Positions 22,786-28,523 of a stretch of 28,523 nt of DNA are shown here, one piece after another. Below the pieces are notes generated by a model, which saw only the letters and a list, made by a program, of their open reading frames with translations, did no database searches and was not told the DNA's origin. Source of the DNA: an uncultured Collinsella sp. (GTDB lineage Bacteria; Actinomycetota; Coriobacteriia; Coriobacteriales; Coriobacteriaceae); NCBI GenBank assembly GCA_900542555.1, contig UQNU01000027.1, positions 1 through 28,523 of the forward strand, read 5' to 3'. Numbering within the stretch: position 1 is the first letter of the stretch; each line of letters opens with the position of its first letter. The position numbers were made by a program, and so were the translations under genes.

Positions 22786-24197
22786 TATCCGATCGCTCCT
22801 TCCATCTCGAGCTTGATCAGGTTGTTCATCTCGACGGCGTACTCCAGCGGCAGCTCCTTGGAGACCGGGTTGGCAAAGCCGTTGACGATCATGGTACGGG
22901 CTTCTTCCTCCGAGATACCGCGGCTCATCAGGTAGAACACATTATCGTCGCCGATGCGGCCGATGGTGGCCTCGTGGCCGATGTCGACGTTCTTGGCGCG
23001 GATGTCCATGGCCGGAATAGTGTCGGAGCGGCTTTGGTCGTCGAGCATCAGCGACTGGCAGCTCACGGTTGCCTTGGAGCCCTCGGCCTTGGGTGTCGCC
23101 ACGATAGAGCTGCGGAAGGTCTGGATGCCGCCGCTCTTGGAGATGCCCTTGGTTTCGACGGTTGCCGAGGTCTCGGGCGCGTTGAGCACGACCTTGCAGC
23201 CGGTGTCGAGGTTCTGCCCGGCGCCGGCAAAGGTGATGCCGGTAAAGCTCGAGCGGGCGTGACGGCCGTTGAGCACGCTCATGGGGTAGAGGTAGCCCAC
23301 GTGGCTGCCGAAGGAGCCGCTGATCCACTCGATGTCGCCGTCCTCGTCCACGCGCGCACGCTTGGTGTTGAGGTTGTACATGTTCTTGGACCAGTTCTCG
23401 ATGGTCGAGTAGCGCAGGTGCGCACGCTTGCCCACAAAGAGCTCGACGGCGCCGGCGTGGAGGTTGGCCACGTTGTACTTGGGCGCGGAGCAACCCTCAA
23501 TGAAGTGCAGGTCGGCATCGTCCTCGACGATGATGAGCGTGTGCTCAAACTGGCCGGCGCCCTTGGCGTTAAGGCGGAAGTAGCTCTGCAGCGGGAAGTC
23601 CAACTTGGTGCCCTTGGGCACGTAGACAAACGAGCCGCCCGACCACACGGCGCCGTGCAGGGCCGCAAACTTGTGGTCAGTGGGCGGGATGAGCGTCATA
23701 AACTTCTCGTGGATGAGCGGCTCCCACTGCGGGTCATGCAGGGCTTCCTCAATACCGGAGTAGACGATGCCCATCTTGGACGCCGTGTCCTGCATGTTGT
23801 GGTAGACCAGCTCGGAGTCGTACTGCGCGCCGACACCCGCTAGGTAGCTGCGCTCGGCCTCGGGGATACCCAGGCGCTCAAAGGTGTTCTTGATGTCGTC
23901 GGGCACCGACTCCCAGTCGTGCTTTTGGTCGGTGTTGGGCTTGACGTAGGTGACGATGTTGTCCATGTCCAGGCCCTCGATGGAGGGACCCCACGTCGGG
24001 TCGGGGAAGCGGTTGAAGATCTCGAGGGACTTGAGGCGCAGGTCGAGCATCCACTGCGGCTCGTCCTTCTTTGCGCTGATCTCGCGCACGATGTCGGGCG
24101 TGATGCCGGCGTCGAGGCGCTCGAATCCCTCCTCGCCATAGGTGAAGTCGTAGAGGCTGCGGTCGATGTCCGCGACCTCGGTGCGGTTCTTGGTCAT
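22785..24197 (-). CDS. sufB: SufB, Fe-S cluster scaffold protein
   Basis: A 470-aa SufB, the main scaffold on which clusters are built in the SufBC2D complex. Family blocks seen include GAQYDSELVYHNM near 125-140, HGAVWSGGSFVYVPKGTKLDFPLQSYFRLN, FIEGCSAPKYNVANLHAGAVELFV with a conserved Cys, RSDTIPAMDIRAKNVDIGHEA, and the ISEEEARTMIVNGFANPV end. AAAGGGG precedes ATG 24197; the gap to sufC is 12 bases. Gene order C-B-D-S-U differs from the sufCDSUB order of Bacillus. Confidence 0.97.
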   Translation of the reverse strand: MTKNRTEVADIDRSLYDFTYGEEGFERLDAGITPDIVREISAKKDEPQWMLDLRLKSLEIFNRFPDPTWGPSIEGLDMDNIVTYVKPNTDQKHDWESVPDDIKNTFERLGIPEAERSYLAGVGAQYDSELVYHNMQDTASKMGIVYSGIEEALHDPQWEPLIHEKFMTLIPPTDHKFAALHGAVWSGGSFVYVPKGTKLDFPLQSYFRLNAKGAGQFEHTLIIVEDDADLHFIEGCSAPKYNVANLHAGAVELFVGKRAHLRYSTIENWSKNMYNLNTKRARVDEDGDIEWISGSFGSHVGYLYPMSVLNGRHARSSFTGITFAGAGQNLDTGCKVVLNAPETSATVETKGISKSGGIQTFRSSIVATPKAEGSKATVSCQSLMLDDQSRSDTIPAMDIRAKNVDIGHEATIGRIGDDNVFYLMSRGISEEEARTMIVNGFANPVSKELPLEYAVEMNNLIKLEMEGAIG

Positions 24198-24209
24198 TGC
24201 GTCGCCCCT

Positions 24210-25037
24210 TTACGCCTGCTGCTCGGCAGCGGCGGCCTCGGCCTGGGCGCGCTGCTCGGCGGCCTCGGCCTGGGCGCGCTGCTCGGCGGCCTCGCGCTCG
24301 AAGGTCTCAAAACCATTCTTGTCGATCCAGGGGATGAGCGAGACATCGTCCTCGCGCACGATGTGGCCCTTGACCATAACGTGGACGCGGTCGACATCCA
24401 GGTGCTCCAAGATGCGCGTGTTGTGCGTGATGATGAGCATGGAGCCGTCGCAGCTCTTGCGGTACGCGTCCATGCCGTGGCTGACGGTGGACAGGGCGTC
24501 GACGTCCAGGCCTGAGTCGGTCTCGTCCAGGATGGCGAGTTTGGGCTGCAGCAGCAGAAGCTGGAGCATCTCGACCTTCTTCTTCTCGCCGCCCGAGAAG
24601 CCTACGCCCAACTCGCGGTTGAGGTAGGCGGTATCCATGTTGAGCTCGGCCGCGAGCTCCTTGACGCGACGGCGGAATTCCTTGCCCTTCATCTCCAGGC
24701 CGGGACGGCCGGCGATGCTGGCACGCAAAAAGCTCGACAGCGGCACGCCTGGGATCTCGACCGGGGCCTGGAAGCTCAGGAACAGGCCGGCGCGCGAACG
24801 CTTGTCGGTGGTGAGCTCGGTGATGTCCTGGCCGTCAAAGACGATACGGCCGTCGTTGACCGTGTAGACGGGGTCGCCCATGACCAGGTGGCCGAGGGTG
24901 GACTTGCCGGCGCCGTTGGGTCCCATCAGCACATGGGTCTCGCCGGCGGCGACGTTGAGGTTGACGTTGTGGAGGATGGTCTTCTCGTCCACGGAGGCGG
25001 TGAGACCTTCGATGGAAAGCAGCGGATTTGCGCTCAT
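24210..25037 (-). CDS. sufC: SufC, Fe-S assembly ATPase with repeat-built C-terminal tail
   Basis: The ABC-type ATPase of the SufBC2D complex. The 275-aa product has Walker A GPNGAGKST (39-47), a Q-loop, the signature GFSGGEKKKVEMLQ, Walker B LAILDETDSGLD and the H-loop ITHNTR. The usual SufC ends around 250 aa. Here a charged tail of about 25 residues built from two AAEQRAQAE units follows, predicted to be helical. ATG 25037 has GAGAGGGAC upstream; the in-frame ATG at 25067 lacks a ribosome site. First gene of the suf operon; its promoter candidate is at 25102-25129. Confidence 0.96.
   Translation of the reverse strand: MSANPLLSIEGLTASVDEKTILHNVNLNVAAGETHVLMGPNGAGKSTLGHLVMGDPVYTVNDGRIVFDGQDITELTTDKRSRAGLFLSFQAPVEIPGVPLSSFLRASIAGRPGLEMKGKEFRRRVKELAAELNMDTAYLNRELGVGFSGGEKKKVEMLQLLLLQPKLAILDETDSGLDVDALSTVSHGMDAYRKSCDGSMLIITHNTRILEHLDVDRVHVMVKGHIVREDDVSLIPWIDKNGFETFEREAAEQRAQAEAAEQRAQAEAAAAEQQA
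24232..24294. repeat. 27-bp perfect tandem repeat at the 3' end of sufC
   Basis: Two identical 27-bp units (24232-24258 and 24259-24285) are followed by 9 bases of a third. 27 is a multiple of three, so copy changes would keep frame and add nine residues each. Confidence 0.93.
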
Positions 25038-25101
25038 GCTGTCCCTCTCTGTATATGGTGTACTCATAGGTGTACTAAACCCTAGGAATCTTCTCGGAAT
25101 A

Positions 25102-25129
25102 AAGTTACTATGGGTTCGGCGTTAGTCAA
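25102..25129 (-). promoter_or_regulatory. Candidate promoter of the suf operon
   Basis: On the minus strand, TTGACT (25124-25129) and TAACTT (25102-25107) are spaced by 16 bp, about 65 bases before sufC. The -35 is strong. The weak -10 would suit regulated expression. Confidence 0.5.
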
Positions 25130-25150
25130 GGGAAAACCCGACTAATCCAC

Positions 25151-25179
25151 TCGACTTTTTAGATGTGGGACATAATAAT
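25151..25179 (+). promoter_or_regulatory. Candidate promoter of the Rrf2 regulator
   Basis: TCGACT (25151-25156) and AATAAT (25174-25179) have 17-bp spacing. A TGGGACA word at 25166-25172 lies in the spacer, matching the half-site of the downstream dyad, which suggests autoregulation. Confidence 0.5.
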
Positions 25180-25209
25180 CAGGTTTGTTTGCCCCGCGTG
25201 CATAGGATT

Positions 25210-25237
25210 TGGGACAAATAGGCCTGATTTTGTCCCA
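25210..25237. promoter_or_regulatory. Candidate operator: 9-bp inverted repeat
   Basis: TGGGACAAA (25210-25218) and TTTGTCCCA (25229-25237) are perfect inverted repeats with a 10-bp spacer, 20 bases before the Rrf2 start. A third half-site, TGGGACA, is at 25166-25172. This is a likely binding site for the Rrf2 regulator itself; that is inference from position and symmetry. Confidence 0.65.
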
Positions 25238-25257
25238 GGAACAACGGGAGGGTAGGT

Positions 25258-25689
25258 ATGCTCATTTCTTCCAAGGGCCGCTATGCCCTCCGGTTAATGA
25301 TCTATATCGCGGCGCTGGGTGACGCCGAGGGCAAGATTGCCTTGCGCGAGGTTGCCGACCGCGAGCATATCTCGCAAAAGTATCTGGAGCAGCTGGTTCG
25401 TCCGCTTATGAAGGCGGGCCTGCTTAAGAGCGTGCGCGGCAAGGGCGGCGGCTACATGATGGCCAAGGATCCGGCCGAGGTGCGTGCCGGCGACATCCTG
25501 CGCGCCGTCGAGGGCAGCACGGCGCCCGTGGCGTGCGACGGCATCGACAACAGCTGCACCCGCAGCGATTTGTGCTCGACCGTCAAGTTCTGGCGCGGTC
25601 TGGACGACGTAATCGAAAAGTACGTCGATGGCGTGACGTTGGCCGACCTAGCCGCCGTCCCCGAGATCAACTTTGACATTAAGCTGTAA
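25258..25689 (+). CDS. Rrf2-family (IscR-like) transcription regulator
   Basis: A 143-aa winged-helix regulator of the Rrf2 family. MLISSKGRYALRLMIYIA and the LREVADREHISQKYLEQLVRPLMKAGLLKSVRGKGGGY block (about 29-66) form the HTH and wing. Three cysteines, Cys93-x6-Cys100-x5-Cys106, sit where IscR ligates its [2Fe-2S] cluster (Cx5Cx5-7C type), so it probably senses iron-sulfur status. It diverges from sufCBDSU and is the obvious regulator of that operon, repressing it when clusters are plentiful. GGGAGGG precedes the ATG. The MNT gene starts 9 bases after its stop, suggesting cotranscription. Confidence 0.93.
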   Translation: MLISSKGRYALRLMIYIAALGDAEGKIALREVADREHISQKYLEQLVRPLMKAGLLKSVRGKGGGYMMAKDPAEVRAGDILRAVEGSTAPVACDGIDNSCTRSDLCSTVKFWRGLDDVIEKYVDGVTLADLAAVPEINFDIKL

Positions 25690-25698
25690 GGGCTGCAA

Positions 25699-25986
25699 AT
25701 GACATCTCTCGACAAGGTGTACAAGCAAATCGAAGTTTTTGCTCGGGAATGTGACGCCGAGAAGGTCGTGTTGTTTGGTTCTCGTGCTCGAGGCGACAAC
25801 TTGCCCAAGAGCGATATTGACATCGCCGTAGCAGGTTGCCGGGATTTCGGCCGTTTCTCATATTTGATCGAGGAACATCTTGATACTCTTTTAGATGTAG
25901 ATGTCGTCAATCTCGACGAGTCCCTATCGCAGCAATTGCTCGATGAGATTGCCAGGGATGGTGTGATTCTGTATGAAAAAATATGA
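25699..25986 (+). CDS. MNT-type nucleotidyltransferase, antitoxin of a HEPN/MNT pair
   Basis: A 95-aa minimal nucleotidyltransferase of the Pol-beta superfamily. The catalytic pattern Gly27-Ser28-x10-Asp39-x-Asp41 (FGSRARGDNLPKSDIDIAV) is intact and a third Asp is in LDVDVV (Asp68). In MntA-HepT systems this enzyme adds AMP to a Tyr of the HEPN toxin and so neutralises it. AAGGG lies 6 bases before the ATG. The 3' end overlaps the HEPN gene by 14 bases. The pair is poorer in G/C than suf and rrf2, consistent with acquisition. A housekeeping role similar to Haemophilus HI0073/HI0074 is an alternative. Confidence 0.9.
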   Translation: MTSLDKVYKQIEVFARECDAEKVVLFGSRARGDNLPKSDIDIAVAGCRDFGRFSYLIEEHLDTLLDVDVVNLDESLSQQLLDEIARDGVILYEKI

Positions 25987-26392
25987 GAACTTTGTTAGCG
26001 CCTTGGCGAATCTTGAGGATGCGCCCAATCAGGATCTCAACAATGATTTTGTTCAGAGTGGATTGATTAATAAGTTCAATCTTCAATTTGAACTGAGCTG
26101 GAAGCTCCTTAAGCGTCTGCTCGAGTATGAGGGCGCCACGCTTGCCGCGTCGGGGTCTCCTCGTGCCATCTTGAAGGAGTCGTACCGATTCTACGACTTT
26201 ATTGATGAGGCGGCCTGGCTAGACATGCTCAGAGACCGCAATACGAACGTCCATATCTACGACAACAAGCTCGCTCAAGATTTGATTCAGCGCATCTTGA
26301 ACGTCTATATCCCCGCTTTCTGTCAGTTGAGGGACGGGCTGATGGAGCGATACGGCGAGCTTCTGATGGCGCCCGACGACCAGTTTGTTTAA
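25973..26392 (+). CDS. HEPN-domain protein (HI0074/HepT-like), putative toxin
   Basis: A 139-aa all-helical protein of the nucleotidyltransferase-substrate-binding (HI0074) branch of HEPN proteins. The conserved FNLQFELSWKLLKRLLE (35-51) is followed by DMLRDRNTNVHIYDNKLA. The latter holds the HEPN RNase motif Arg89-x4-His94-x-Tyr96, with Tyr96 equivalent to the residue AMPylated by MntA in HepT toxins. Known HepT toxins cut RNA. The start overlaps the MNT gene, so the two are translated together. No obvious terminator follows before the next gene. Confidence 0.88.
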   Translation: MKKYENFVSALANLEDAPNQDLNNDFVQSGLINKFNLQFELSWKLLKRLLEYEGATLAASGSPRAILKESYRFYDFIDEAAWLDMLRDRNTNVHIYDNKLAQDLIQRILNVYIPAFCQLRDGLMERYGELLMAPDDQFV

Positions 26393-26435
26393 TTCCTTAA
26401 GATTTCGCGGAGGGTTGTTGCCGTTTACCGAGGGG

Positions 26436-26447
26436 TTGTTGTGCAAC
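26436..26447. repeat. TTGTTGTGCAAC direct repeat, left copy
   Basis: An exact 12-bp word repeated at 28365-28376, flanking the secreted-protein gene. It is nearly palindromic here (GTTGTTG-TG-CAACAAC overlap). It may be a regulator site or a repeat boundary; the function is unknown. Confidence 0.5.
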
Positions 26448-26520
26448 AACGGGTGAGCTGCAATACTTATTTTTATCTTTGCAAACTGAACTTTAACTAC
26501 ACCAATGCAGGGAGGATCTT

Positions 26521-28299
26521 ATGCAGCCCAAGCATTCTGCTATTGTCGCGGGTCTGACGCTGACGCTTTCGTTTGGCGCCGTTTCCGCGCCGGCACCCGC
26601 CGCTGCCGAGGAGCCCACGCCGGGCGTTGCCTCGGATGCCACCGATATCGATAAGGGCCTTTACACCCAACAGTCCTTCTCGGGCGTGCTGAGGTCGGTC
26701 CAGGGCGTTTCGTTTGTCAACGTGACTCCCGAGATGAAGTACTTCACCAAATATGAGAGCCATGGCAACTATAACCAGGGCTTTTCGTATGGTGACGGCT
26801 ACAACGCGCTGGGCTATTACCAGTTCGACCGTCGTTGGTCGCTCATTCCGTTTATGAAGCAGGTCTACAACTACGATTCTGCTAAGTACGGCATGCTTAA
26901 AGCTGCGATTGATCGCGGCAGCGAGATTACCAACGCGAACAATCCCATGTCCGAGAACGGTCAGCTCACCGAACTGGGCCGTATCGCGCAGGAGGCTTTC
27001 CAGGGTGCTTACAACACCGATCCTGTTGAGTTCTCTGCACTTCAAGATGCCTATGCGTACAACTCGTACTATGCGGTGACCGAGGCGTGGCTCAAGAGCG
27101 GCCTGGGTATTGATATTTCGGGCCGCGCCGATTGCGTCAAGGGCATGGTGTGGAGCATTACCAACATGTGCGGCACTGGTGGCTGCAGGGACTTTTTCCG
27201 CTGGGCGAATCTTTCCAACGATATGTCCGACCGCGAGTTTGTGACGGCGCTTTCCAACAGTGTGGTCAATAACGTGGCGACCAAGTATGCAAGCCAGCCC
27301 CAGTACCACGAGGGCTGGAAGAACCGCTACCGCAACGAGCTAAAGGACTGCTTGGTTTATATCGCTGAGGACGAGGCAGCCGCTGCGACGCCCGTGCAGC
27401 CCGAGCCCACACCGGCGCCCTCGCCGACACCTGATTCGAATGACGACTCGAGTGACGATGCCAACGATGACAGGATGGATGCGCCCTCGACCGATGCTGA
27501 CGGTAATGGCTCTGCTGGTGGCACTACCAACGACGGCTCTACCTCGAACGGCTCCGATTCGAACGGCTCTGCTGCGGGTGATTCGTCTCCAAGCTCTGCC
27601 GGCAATACGGACAGCGACGCTTCTGGTTCGACCGACGCTGACACCTCTAACTCATCCACCGGCTCGAGCGATTCGTCCGTTGGCACCGGCTCTAACAACG
27701 GCTCCGGCTCTGACGCAACCCCTGATTCCGATGCTTCCAAGGACGACTCGAATAAGGCGCCGGACGCTCCCGTTGCTTCGCCGGACAAGAAGCCTTCTTT
27801 CTCCGTGCAGCTTGGTTCTACGTTGGGCTCTTCGCTGATGGCTGGCGTCAATAATGGCTCGACTCAGAACAAGGACAACTCTGATCAGGTTTCCATGGAA
27901 AAGACCGAGGCCGCAAAGGGCGACTCAAAGGACAAGGCTTCCGAGAAGGCTGAATCCGATAAGGGTCCTAGCTCTGATGAGAAGGGCGACAAGTCCGGTC
28001 AGAAGAAGGACGAGAGCAAGACCGAGGGCGAAAAGAAACAGTCCGAAGACGACGACAAGAGCGGTGCTGACAACCAGGTTCAGGAGCAAAATGACTCCAA
28101 AACGGTGACCACTACGACCACGACGACCACCACAACCAAGTCATCTGGCGGCAATATGCCCAAGACGGGCGATCTGATTGTGATGGCGAGCCTTGCCAGC
28201 GCGAGCTTGGCCACGCTGGGCGCTACGTCTATCGTAAGTGGTAAGCATAAGCTCGATCAGCAGAAGAAAGCTTCTGGAGAGGACGACTCTGAGGAGTAG
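26521..28299 (+). CDS. Secreted cell-surface protein with putative lysozyme-like domain, Ser/Asp-rich stalk and MPKTG sorting-like signal
   Basis: A 592-aa exported protein. Signal peptide residues 1-29 (cleavage likely after APAPAAA). The folded region, about 45-285, contains YFTKYESHGNYNQGFSYGDG and ALGYYQFDRRW. Glu-Ser followed by a GYYQFD block resembles lysozyme-like peptidoglycan hydrolases such as the VgrG3 C-terminal type; this is a moderate-confidence guess. Residues 290-430 are Pro/Thr then Ser/Asp/Asn/Gly-rich, followed by a Lys/Glu/Asp-rich stretch, ten consecutive Thr, and Met546-Pro-Lys-Thr-Gly550. A hydrophobic helix follows. The tail after the helix, about 20 residues ending GEDDSEE, is longer and more acidic than in ordinary LPxTG proteins. 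GGGAGG precedes the ATG. Probably cell-wall remodelling or adhesion. Confidence 0.85.
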   Translation: MQPKHSAIVAGLTLTLSFGAVSAPAPAAAEEPTPGVASDATDIDKGLYTQQSFSGVLRSVQGVSFVNVTPEMKYFTKYESHGNYNQGFSYGDGYNALGYYQFDRRWSLIPFMKQVYNYDSAKYGMLKAAIDRGSEITNANNPMSENGQLTELGRIAQEAFQGAYNTDPVEFSALQDAYAYNSYYAVTEAWLKSGLGIDISGRADCVKGMVWSITNMCGTGGCRDFFRWANLSNDMSDREFVTALSNSVVNNVATKYASQPQYHEGWKNRYRNELKDCLVYIAEDEAAAATPVQPEPTPAPSPTPDSNDDSSDDANDDRMDAPSTDADGNGSAGGTTNDGSTSNGSDSNGSAAGDSSPSSAGNTDSDASGSTDADTSNSSTGSSDSSVGTGSNNGSGSDATPDSDASKDDSNKAPDAPVASPDKKPSFSVQLGSTLGSSLMAGVNNGSTQNKDNSDQVSMEKTEAAKGDSKDKASEKAESDKGPSSDEKGDKSGQKKDESKTEGEKKQSEDDDKSGADNQVQEQNDSKTVTTTTTTTTTTKSSGGNMPKTGDLIVMASLASASLATLGATSIVSGKHKLDQQKKASGEDDSEE

Positions 28300-28331
28300 G
28301 CTCTCAGTTGCCAGATAACTAAATAGTCGGG

Positions 28332-28370
28332 ACGGGGTCCGGTGCGAATGCATCGGGCCCCGTTTTGTTG
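28332..28370 (+). terminator. Rho-independent terminator of the surface-protein gene
   Basis: A 14-bp stem (28332-28345 with 28350-28363, two wobble pairs) encloses the loop GAAT and is followed by TTTGTTG. It lies 32 bases past the stop codon. Confidence 0.9.
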
Positions 28371-28376
28371 TGCAAC
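28365..28376. repeat. TTGTTGTGCAAC direct repeat, right copy
   Basis: Identical to 26436-26447. It starts within the T tail of the terminator and precedes a gene-free end segment (28377-28450) with a GCTACC/GGTAGC inverted pair. Confidence 0.5.
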
Positions 28377-28450
28377 GATTAGTTGTGCCCCCTCACACCT
28401 CTTGTTGCTACCGTTGCCCGATATGTTTGCGGGTAGCGCACAGAGATGTG

Positions 28451-28484
28451 GTGTAAGAGGCGGGGCATGCCCCGCCTCTTACAC
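28451..28484. repeat. 34-bp perfect palindrome at the contig edge
   Basis: GTGTAAGAGGCGGGGCA is followed directly by its exact reverse complement, with no loop, and ends where the adapter begins. It could be a natural cruciform/terminator stem or a fold-back artefact of library preparation. There is no T run on the visible side. Confidence 0.9.
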
Positions 28485-28523
28485 CTGTCTCTTATACACA
28501 TCTGACGCTGCCGACGAAGCTAG
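28485..28523. other. Illumina Nextera adapter (read-1 side, with partial i5 index)
   Basis: Not genomic. 28485-28503 is the inverted 19-base mosaic end, 28504-28517 the rest of the read-1 adapter (GACGCTGCCGACGA), and 28518-28523 look like the first bases of an i5 index. Confidence 0.97.

Noticed and set aside
30..28503. Inverted 19-bp Tn5 mosaic ends at both ends, suggesting a composite transposon
   Set aside because: They are continued by Nextera primer and index sequence, so they come from library preparation.
1..28523. CRISPR array
   Set aside because: No regularly spaced direct repeats with unique spacers; the repeats found are tandem, inverted or isolated pairs.

Overview
This is a stretch of high-GC bacterial chromosome, most likely from a gut actinobacterium of class Coriobacteriia (Collinsella-like). 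That assignment is inferred from gene content and style: a Rho factor with a very long basic N-terminal extension, a sufCBDSU operon, a GGGtGRT/NifU-like pair and many short intergenic hairpin repeats. There is no rRNA here to confirm it. Both ends are not genomic. Positions 1-48 and 28485-28523 are Illumina Nextera adapters with index bases, so the real insert is about 49-28484.

Left part (206-4297): a prolyl-aminopeptidase-type hydrolase diverges from proA (proline synthesis). An HD-domain protein and a CarD-family RNA-polymerase-binding protein follow on the minus strand, each ending in an almost identical terminator module. Centre-left (4640-12052): argS, then a 790-bp gene-free stretch with two inverted-repeat elements, rho, an Ala-rich two-helix membrane protein and a VanZ-like membrane protein. 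Centre (12167-16460): a ROK fructokinase-like gene, a class I aminotransferase, a tRNA-His/tRNA-Lys transcription unit with its own promoter and terminator, and a lone fumarate-reductase/aspartate-oxidase-type flavoprotein.

Right part (16717-25689) is dominated by iron-sulfur biology. A two-gene minus-strand operon encodes a NifU-like scaffold and a GGGtGRT protein of unknown function. A REP-associated (Y1/HUH) transposase-like protein follows; it appears to have lost both a metal-binding His and the catalytic Tyr. The complete minus-strand sufC-sufB-sufD-sufS-sufU operon comes next, diverging from an Rrf2-family regulator with three Cys that could hold an Fe-S cluster. The intervening region holds a clear dyad, a candidate operator. 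Directly behind the regulator is a HEPN/MNT toxin-antitoxin-like pair with intact GSx10DxD and Rx4HxY motifs.

The window ends with a secreted cell-wall-type protein (signal peptide, putative lysozyme-like domain, Ser/Asp-rich stalk, MPKTG sorting-like signal) and a perfect palindrome abutting the adapter. The most interesting parts are the GGGtGRT/NifU-like pair, the apparently disarmed transposase beside it, the Rrf2-linked toxin-antitoxin pair and the repeat elements upstream of rho.
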